This document shows positions 6,404-10,749 of a stretch of DNA of 10,749 nt, in pieces. A program made the position numbers and the translations under genes. This DNA comes from Massilia sp. GTDB taxonomy: Bacteria; Pseudomonadota; Gammaproteobacteria; Burkholderiales; Burkholderiaceae_D. The stretch is from NCBI GenBank assembly GCA_003484545.1, contig DNCF01000052.1:1-10749 (forward strand), in the 5' to 3' direction. The first letter of the stretch is position 1. The number at the start of each line of letters is the position of its first letter. The notes beneath the pieces are model-generated. The model saw nothing but the letters and a program-made list of their open reading frames with translations, searched no databases and was not told where the DNA came from.

Positions 6404-7615
6404 GTGCATCCGCCATCGAAAACCATCGGCATTCTCGCCGTCACCCAGATCGTCTCCTGGGGATCGCTGTACTATGCCTTCACCATCCTGGCACCCGACA
6501 TCGGGCGTGACCTGGCCCTCGCGCCCGAAATGGTGTTCGGCGCCTTTTCCTGGGCGCTGCTGGTTGCGGGACTGGCAGCAACGCCGGTCGGGATGCTGCT
6601 GGACCGTTATGGTGGCCGCCATGTGATGGCGGCCGGCTCGCTCCTGTGCTTCCTGGGCCTGGCCTGGCTCGGCCGCTGTGGTGGCATCGTGTCCTATTAT
6701 CTCGCCTGGACGCTGATCGGAGTGGCGATGGCGCTGACCCTGTACGAAGCCGCTTTCGCCACGATCAACCGCAAGTTCGATACTGGTTCGAGGCGGGCGA
6801 TCTCCATCCTGACCCTGTTCGGCGGCCTTGCCAGTACCCTGTTCTGGCCGCTGACCGCCAAGCTGCACACGGTGCTGGGCTGGCGCGACACCTACCTGTG
6901 GTATGGCGTCGCGCAGCTCGTCGTGTGCATGCCGCTGCACCTCTGGCTCGGCAGCGACCCCTTCCGCCGGCAAGGCGACACTGTCGGCAAGCGCCGCAGC
7001 CATACCCTGGCGCAGGCCCTGCGGCATCCCGCATTCTGGACGCTGGCCCTGGCGTTCTCGGCCAACACCTTCATTTTCTCGGCCATGGCGGCGCACCTGA
7101 TCCCCTTGCTGGAACACCGGGGGCAGTCCCCGGCAACGGCGGTCCTGCTGGCCGCATTGATCGGCCCGATGCAAGTGACGGGGCGTGTCGCGGAAATGAC
7201 GCTGGCGCGCAATATGCCCCCGCAAACGGTCGGCAAGCTGACGTTCGCGATGCTGCCCGCGGCCTTGCTTGTCCTCGCGCTGCCGGGTGCGCAGGGATGG
7301 GCGGTCGCGCTATTCTGCGTCCTTTACGGACTGAGCAACGGGATACTGACGATCGTGCGCGGCTCGCTTCCCCAGGCCCTGTTCGGCCGCGAGCACTATG
7401 GCGCCATCGCCGGCGCCATGGCCGGACCCGCGCTGCTGTCGAAGGCGGCCGGACCCCTGGTCGGCGCGGCGATCCTGGGCCGTGACGCCGGCCCCGTGCT
7501 GCTCCTGTCCGTGCTGCTGGCGATGTCCGTCGCCTCGCTCGTGTTCTACCGGCATGCGATGGCGGCCGGAGCACAGCCGCACTGCGCCAGGACTTTTGAC
7601 AAAACGACTGTTTGA
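6404..7615 (+). CDS. Major facilitator superfamily transporter, probable exporter in the arsenic locus
   Basis: 403-residue inner-membrane protein with about 12 predicted membrane segments and the MFS motif A variant GMLLDRYGGR at residues 63-72, in the loop after helix 2. The N-terminus goes straight into helix 1 (IGILAVTQIVSWGSLYYAF). The start is GTG at 6404, chosen for the TGGAG site 5 nt upstream. It lies 52 nt after the flavoprotein stop with no promoter evident in the gap, so it is probably co-transcribed with it. It does not look like ArsJ (the 1-arseno-3-phosphoglycerate exporter), and no GAPDH partner gene is present. By context it may export the product of the flavoprotein; the substrate is unknown. 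The 3' end of the gene contains the -35 of the next promoter. Confidence 0.88.
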   Translation: MHPPSKTIGILAVTQIVSWGSLYYAFTILAPDIGRDLALAPEMVFGAFSWALLVAGLAATPVGMLLDRYGGRHVMAAGSLLCFLGLAWLGRCGGIVSYYLAWTLIGVAMALTLYEAAFATINRKFDTGSRRAISILTLFGGLASTLFWPLTAKLHTVLGWRDTYLWYGVAQLVVCMPLHLWLGSDPFRRQGDTVGKRRSHTLAQALRHPAFWTLALAFSANTFIFSAMAAHLIPLLEHRGQSPATAVLLAALIGPMQVTGRVAEMTLARNMPPQTVGKLTFAMLPAALLVLALPGAQGWAVALFCVLYGLSNGILTIVRGSLPQALFGREHYGAIAGAMAGPALLSKAAGPLVGAAILGRDAGPVLLLSVLLAMSVASLVFYRHAMAAGAQPHCARTFDKTTV

Positions 7616-7644
7616 CGTCTATCCTCCGTTCGCCAAACAACGAA
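7596..7644 (+). promoter_or_regulatory. Promoter of second arsR-like gene with operator box 5
   Basis: TTGACA (7596-7601, perfect), an 18-nt spacer, TATCCT (7620-7625), 3 nt, then TTCG-CCAAACAA-CGAA (7629-7644). Spacing and operator placement are the same as at 4750-4798, and the N8 cores differ at only two of eight bases (TCGAACAA versus CCAAACAA). The -35 lies inside the MFS coding sequence. The operator overlaps an in-frame ATG at 7644 and ends 8 nt before the ATG at 7653. Confidence 0.65.
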
Positions 7645-7652
7645 TGAACCCC

Positions 7653-7970
7653 ATGTCAACGTCCTGCTGCCCACCGTCTACGCCACGCGCGAGCGCCTCG
7701 GAAATCGATGTCGATGACCTGGCGCGCATGTGCAAGGCGCTTGCGCACCCCGCACGTCTCCAACTGCTGCGTCACCTGATCGATCATGGCGAATGCTATT
7801 TCGGGAACCTCGCCGATGTGCTGCCCCTGGCGCCGTCGACGATTTCCCAGCATGTCTCGATCCTGAAAGATGCCGGCCTGATCGAAGGTTCGTCGGATGT
7901 GCAGCGGGTCTGTTACTGCGTCAATCAGGAGCGCCTGCAGCAATTCAAGCACATGAGCGCGGCGCTTTAG
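7653..7970 (+). CDS. Second ArsR/SmtB-family metalloregulator with N-terminal cysteine pair
   Basis: 105-residue winged-helix regulator. The helix-turn-helix is at about 49-75 (FGNLADVLPLAPSTISQHVS) and the wing ends in QRVCYCVN. Cysteines C5-C6 at the N-terminus and C48 in HGECYF resemble the Corynebacterium glutamicum ArsR site (C15, C16, C55, from memory), unlike the C-terminal site of the first ArsR here. C27 and the CYC pair in the wing are further candidates. Start choice is uncertain: ATG 7653 or ATG 7644. Neither has a Shine-Dalgarno site, and the predicted transcript begins only about 20 nt upstream, so initiation may be nearly leaderless. Its own promoter carries operator box 5, which suggests autoregulation. 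It is followed after 18 nt by the hydrolase gene. Confidence 0.9.
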   Translation: MSTSCCPPSTPRASASEIDVDDLARMCKALAHPARLQLLRHLIDHGECYFGNLADVLPLAPSTISQHVSILKDAGLIEGSSDVQRVCYCVNQERLQQFKHMSAAL

Positions 7971-7988
7971 AAAAACAGGAAGGACACC

Positions 7989-8753
7989 ATGTTCACAGAA
8001 CGCGTCGAGTTCCAGGGCCCGCACGGCAAGCTGGCGGCCAAGCTGGACATGCCGGATGGCACGCCCCGCGCCTACGGCGTCTTCGCCCATTGCTTCACCT
8101 GCAGCAAGGACGTGCTGGCGGCGAACCGCATCTGCCACGGCCTGGCCGAGCGCGGCGTCGGGATGCTGCGCTTCGATTTCGCCGGACTCGGTTCCAGCGC
8201 CGGCAACTTTGCCGACACCAATTTTTCGTCGAACGTGGAAGACCTGGTTGCAGCCGCCGCCTTCCTGCGCGAACATTTCGAGGCGCCGCGCCTGCTCGTC
8301 GGCCACAGCATGGGCGGCACGGCGGTGCTGGCCGCCGCGGCCCACATTCCGGAATCGACCGCCGTGGTGACGATCGCCTCGCCGAGCGATCCCCATTACG
8401 TGGTCGACCAGCTGTTCTCCGAGCACCTGGACACGCTGGCCCAGCTGGGCGAGGCGCGGGTCAAGCTGGCGGGGCGCGATTTCCAGATCCGCCAGCAGTT
8501 CGTCGAGGATGCGACCCGGCATGCGCTGGCCGAGCGGATCGCGGGACTGGGCCGCGCGCTGATGGTGATGCATGCGCCGAACGACGACACCGTCGATGTC
8601 GCCAACGCTCAGCGCATTTTCGAACTGGCGCAGTATCCGAAGAGCTTCGTATCGCTCGACGGGATGGATCACCTGGTCACAAGCAGGGACGATGCCGCGC
8701 AGGTGGCGGCGATGATCGCGGCGTGGAGCGCGCGGTACGTCGAGAAGGGGTAA
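7989..8753 (+). CDS. Alpha/beta hydrolase (OsmC-fusion-type hydrolase domain, without OsmC)
   Basis: 254-residue serine hydrolase. The nucleophile is S107 in GHSMGG, the acid is D199/D200 in HAPNDD, and the histidine is H228 in DGMDHLV, so the triad looks complete. The block HCFTCSKD (34-41, two cysteines), RFDFAGLGSS and DTNFSSNVEDL are typical, as I remember them, of the hydrolase half of bifunctional alpha/beta hydrolase/OsmC proteins. Those are about 400 residues long, with a C-terminal peroxidase-like OsmC domain. Here the gene stops at the domain border (WSARYVEKG) and no OsmC sequence follows. A strong AGGAAGGA precedes the ATG. The 18-nt gap after the second arsR-like gene implies one operon under the same operator. 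The substrate is unknown; it has no established arsenic role that I know of. Confidence 0.88.
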   Translation: MFTERVEFQGPHGKLAAKLDMPDGTPRAYGVFAHCFTCSKDVLAANRICHGLAERGVGMLRFDFAGLGSSAGNFADTNFSSNVEDLVAAAAFLREHFEAPRLLVGHSMGGTAVLAAAAHIPESTAVVTIASPSDPHYVVDQLFSEHLDTLAQLGEARVKLAGRDFQIRQQFVEDATRHALAERIAGLGRALMVMHAPNDDTVDVANAQRIFELAQYPKSFVSLDGMDHLVTSRDDAAQVAAMIAAWSARYVEKG

Positions 8754-8766
8754 TGTGTCGCGGTCG

Positions 8767-8823
8767 CGACCGTAGGGTGGGGTCATTGATGCCCCCGGCA
8801 TCAATGACCCCACCCTACGGTCG
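8767..8823. repeat. REP-like perfect palindrome, 27-bp stem and 3-nt loop
   Basis: Arms 8767-8793 and 8797-8823 are exact reverse complements around a CCC loop; the arms begin CGACCGTAGGGTGGGG. The element ends one base before the stop codon of the convergent gene and starts 13 nt after the hydrolase stop. GTAGGGTGGG-type palindromes are, from memory, common dispersed intergenic repeats in Oxalobacteraceae and other proteobacteria. It may end transcription or protect 3' ends on both sides. There is no T-run. Confidence 0.85.
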
Positions 8824-8824
8824 A

Positions 8825-9175
8825 TTATTCGTCGAAATCTTCCGCCAGGTTCTTCCACCCACGGCTCTTGGCAAACGCCGCGAACTCCTCCGGCGCTTCG
8901 AGCACGATCAGCTTGCGCTCCTGCAGGCCCGGATCGCTGTGGCCGAAGTCCGGCCCTTTGTAGCCGAGCGCGCGCAGGCGGTCGATGATCTGCTTTACCA
9001 GGACCTTGTCCTTGTAGAGCCCCGCATCGATGGGCTTGGCGAAGTCCACGTACACGTCGATGATCCCGTAACCCTCGTCGAAAATGCGGATCGCCTTGAC
9101 GTCGTGGGTACGGCCGGTGCTGTCCGCGGCCTGGAAAGGCCCGGACAACTCGATGTCTGAAGAGTCGGTAGTCAT
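8825..9175 (-). CDS. Conserved-looking hypothetical protein, 116 residues
   Basis: I do not recognise a family. The product is acidic and soluble, with no signal peptide or membrane segment. It has a strand-rich N-terminal half (VKAIRIFDEGYGIIDVYVDF), a central helix (VKQIIDRLRALGYKGPDFG) and a C-terminal helix with EEFAAFAKSRGW, ending in acidic residues. The composition is that of a real protein rather than an antisense shadow: mixed charges, aromatics and no Arg/Pro/Ala excess. The ATG at 9175 has no clear ribosome site. Its stop codon abuts the REP-like palindrome. It is transcribed in the same direction as the YgfX-like gene but separated from it by a 163-nt palindrome-rich gap, so it need not be in that operon. 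Confidence 0.7.
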   Translation of the reverse strand: MTTDSSDIELSGPFQAADSTGRTHDVKAIRIFDEGYGIIDVYVDFAKPIDAGLYKDKVLVKQIIDRLRALGYKGPDFGHSDPGLQERKLIVLEAPEEFAAFAKSRGWKNLAEDFDE

Positions 9176-9209
9176 GCCCGAAGCATACAGGAATCCCGAT
9201 AAACCTACT

Positions 9210-9326
9210 GCGCGTCGGACTGTCGGCCTGCGATGCTCGCTGTACTGAAGTACAGCTGCGCTTCTCGGCCAACATTCCTTCCGCTCGCTACGGTTTCTCG
9301 AACATCCTCACTCTAAGAGTTGGCCG
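9210..9326. repeat. Palindrome-rich intergenic segment, possible dispersed repeat
   Basis: The 163-nt gap 9176-9338 has no credible gene. It holds a near-perfect hairpin, GCTGTACT-GA-AGTACAGC (9239-9256), flanked by GGCC on both sides (9225-9228 and 9267-9270). There is also a longer-range pair, CGGCCAAC (9266-9273) with GTTGGCCG (9319-9326), and a small CTCT-A-AGAG. The text resembles intergenic repeats I associate with Oxalobacteraceae genomes, but I cannot prove copies from one window. Confidence 0.35.
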
Positions 9327-9338
9327 GCTGCAATAAGT

Positions 9339-9830
9339 TCAAAGTATTTCGGAGACGCTTTCTGGCGTAACAGTTCGCCCGTACAAGCTGCCGAAAGTTA
9401 CCCGCAAAGCGCGATATTCGTCAGGGGCCAGGCTGTCGCGCAATACCGGCACGACCCAGCATCGGCCGCGTGCGCCGCCCAGCCGTAACAGCATCAGTTG
9501 CGGCCATAACAGGCTTCCGGGCAACAGCGTGACGGCGGTGGCGGCGTCGATGGCAGTGCCGGCTCCCACCTTCTGTTGTACCGTCAGGCGCACCGTGCCG
9601 GTTCCAGATACATCAATCCGGTGCGTCTTTGTCTGGGTGGCCCATCCGTACAGCAAGGACATCGCTGCGAGCAGGAAAAAGAGTGCGCAGGGGAAGGCAA
9701 AAACCAGACGCTCCGGCAACACGCCGGCAATGAGGACGGCAGCGCCGAGATGGACGAGCGCGGCCACGCCGAGGCCAATCCGCAGGCGGCGCGAAGGCGC
9801 AACGAACGCACTGATGGCGATCGAGGTCAT
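9339..9830 (-). CDS. YgfX-like small membrane protein
   Basis: 163-residue protein with two adjacent membrane segments (about 19-37 and 42-62, LGVAALVHLGAAVLIAGVL and LVFAFPCALFFLLAAMSLLY). A cytoplasmic beta-rich domain follows, ending in WVVPVLRDSLAPDEYRALRV. The basic N-terminus, helical hairpin and terminal D-S-L-x-x-x-x-[FY]-R-x-L-R-V pattern are those of the YgfX/CptA family. In E. coli YgfX is paired with SdhE and has been reported to affect FtsZ/MreB (family knowledge). No sdhE gene is adjacent here, so toxin-antitoxin function should not be assumed. It follows fabF by 91 nt with a strong hairpin between them, and lacks a clear ribosome site. Confidence 0.6.
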   Translation of the reverse strand: MTSIAISAFVAPSRRLRIGLGVAALVHLGAAVLIAGVLPERLVFAFPCALFFLLAAMSLLYGWATQTKTHRIDVSGTGTVRLTVQQKVGAGTAIDAATAVTLLPGSLLWPQLMLLRLGGARGRCWVVPVLRDSLAPDEYRALRVTFGSLYGRTVTPESVSEIL

Positions 9831-9853
9831 GAGGGGAATAGAAATGCGGAACG

Positions 9854-9878
9854 CCTGCCGCGCGCGGGGTGCGGCAGG
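9854..9878. other. Small inverted repeat upstream of the YgfX-like gene
   Basis: CCTGCCGC (9854-9861) and GCGGCAGG (9871-9878) form an 8-bp stem with a 9-nt loop, just before the start region of the YgfX-like gene. On the minus strand it follows the larger hairpin at 9886-9912. No T-run is present. Confidence 0.4.
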
Positions 9879-9885
9879 GTCAGGC

Positions 9886-9912
9886 GCCCGGCCCTGTTAG
9901 ACAGGACCGGGC
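9886..9912 (-). terminator. Hairpin after fabF, possible terminator or attenuator
   Basis: GCCCGG (9886-9891) pairs with CCGGGC (9907-9912) and CCTGT (9893-9897) with ACAGG (9901-9905). That gives 11 base pairs, one mismatch and a 3-nt loop. It begins 9 nt past the fabF stop on the minus strand. The usual T-run is missing, so it may only reduce read-through into the YgfX-like gene or stabilise the fabF 3' end. Confidence 0.5.
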
Positions 9913-9921
9913 GGAGCAGGT

Positions 9922-10749
9922 TCAGACTTTACCGAAGACCAGGGTACCGTTGGTACCGCCGAATCCGAAGTTGTTCTTCACGGCATAGTTGATCGTCATA
10001 TCGCGCGCGGTGTTGGCGACGAAGTCGAGATCGCAGGCCGGATCCTGGTTGAAGAGGTTGATGGTCGGCGGCGAGACCTGGTTGTGGATCGCCAGCACCG
10101 TGAACACCGACTCGAGGCCGCCGGCGCCGCCCAGCAGGTGGCCGGTCATCGACTTGGTCGAGTTGACGACCAGCTTCTTCGCGTGGTCGCCAAAGGTGCG
10201 CTTGATGCCCTGCACTTCGGCCAGGTCGCCCAGCGGCGTCGAGGTGCCGTGCGCATTGATGTAATCCACCTGGTCGGCGTTCAGGCCGGCATTGGCCAGG
10301 GCCGAGACCATGCAGCGGCTCGCGCCGCTGCCGTCTTCGACCGGCGCGGTGATGTGGTTCGCATCCGCGCTCATGCCGAAGCCCAGCAGCTCAGCGTAGA
10401 TCTTCGCGCCGCGCGCCTTGGCGTGCTCGTATTCTTCCAGCACCAGGACGCCTGCGCCCTCGCCCAGCACGAAGCCGTCGCGGTCGCGGTCCCAGGGACG
10501 CGAAGCCGTGGCCGGATCGTCGTTGCGCGACGACAGTGCGCGTGCCGAGGCGAAACCGCCCAGGCCCAGCGGCGAGATGGTCGACTCGGCGCCGCCGGCG
10601 ATCATCACGTCGGCGTCGCCATACTCGATCAGGCGGCCGGCCGCGCCGATGCAATGCAGGCCGGTGGTGCACGCGGTCACGATGGCCAGGTTCGGCCCGC
10701 GCAACCCGAATTTGATCGAGAGGTCGCCCGAGATCATGTTGATGATCGA
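9922..10749 (-). CDS. fabF: Beta-ketoacyl-ACP synthase II (FabF), 5' end outside window
   Basis: Condensing enzyme of fatty-acid elongation, adding malonyl-ACP two-carbon units in the cytoplasm. The C-terminal 275 residues are present. The Cys-His-His catalytic set is visible: the nucleophilic cysteine in TACTTG, histidine in NAHGTSTPLGD, and histidine in KSMTGHLLG with its preceding lysine. The glycine-rich NNFGFGGTNGTLVF lies at the C-terminus. Compared with the usual 410-415 residues, about 138 N-terminal residues lie beyond the right edge. The frame is open to the last base. In relatives fabF follows acpP in the fab cluster, which would lie to the right. Downstream here is a YgfX-like gene. 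Confidence 0.97.
   Translation of the reverse strand, partial: SIINMISGDLSIKFGLRGPNLAIVTACTTGLHCIGAAGRLIEYGDADVMIAGGAESTISPLGLGGFASARALSSRNDDPATASRPWDRDRDGFVLGEGAGVLVLEEYEHAKARGAKIYAELLGFGMSADANHITAPVEDGSGASRCMVSALANAGLNADQVDYINAHGTSTPLGDLAEVQGIKRTFGDHAKKLVVNSTKSMTGHLLGGAGGLESVFTVLAIHNQVSPPTINLFNQDPACDLDFVANTARDMTINYAVKNNFGFGGTNGTLVFGKV

Noticed and set aside
5351..7225. 624-residue minus-strand ORF opposite the flavoprotein and MFS genes
   Set aside because: Arg/Pro/Gln-rich shadow with no domain features; both plus-strand genes have clear motifs.
6404..7615. MFS gene as arsJ
   Set aside because: The sequence does not resemble ArsJ as I know it, and the GAPDH gene that accompanies arsJ is absent.
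7656..9275. 539-residue minus-strand ORF across the second arsR, the hydrolase and the REP hairpin
   Set aside because: It crosses three independent, well-supported features, including a palindrome, and has shadow composition.
1..10749. CRISPR array, tRNA/rRNA, insertion sequence or integrase
   Set aside because: No regular spaced repeats, clover-leaf sequences, transposase or recombinase motifs were seen on either strand.

Overview
The window is GC-rich chromosomal DNA with short intergenic gaps and good Shine-Dalgarno sites on most genes. The protein set (BasR/QseB-type response regulator, PBP7-type endopeptidase, FabF followed by a YgfX-like protein, ArsC/ArsB/ArsH) fits a betaproteobacterium. 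My best guess is Oxalobacteraceae, Massilia-like; this is a judgement from protein style, not a database match.

Layout. (1) 1-1694: the 5' part of an OmpR-family response regulator gene (minus strand) and a divergent PBP7-like D,D-endopeptidase gene (plus strand), separated by two mirror-image operator/promoter modules. (2) 1769-4655: a minus-strand arsenic operon, arsR-arsC-arsB-arsH. (3) 4656-4944: a divergent control region with four copies of one inverted-repeat operator, TTCG-N8-CGAA. (4) 4945-8753: a plus-strand set comprising a flavoprotein monooxygenase-like protein with a cysteine-rich C-terminal tail, an MFS transporter, a second ArsR-family regulator and an alpha/beta hydrolase. 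A fifth copy of the same operator sits in front of the second ArsR gene. (5) 8767-8823: a perfect 27-bp REP-like hairpin between convergent genes. (6) 8825-10749: a small hypothetical gene, a palindrome-rich gap, a YgfX-like membrane protein and the 3' two thirds of fabF, all on the minus strand.

How the genes probably work together. The minus-strand half is a classical arsenic pathway: ArsC reduces arsenate to arsenite, ArsB exports arsenite, and ArsH oxidises trivalent organoarsenicals. The plus-strand half is the more novel part. It carries the same putative operator at both of its promoters, which ties the flavoprotein, MFS transporter, second ArsR and hydrolase to the same metalloid signal. 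The two ArsR proteins have cysteine sets in different places (C-terminal in one, N-terminal plus central in the other), so they may sense different species or affinities. The substrate of the flavoprotein/MFS/hydrolase branch cannot be read from sequence; trivalent or organic arsenic is an inference from context. No tRNA, rRNA, CRISPR array, transposase or integrase was seen.
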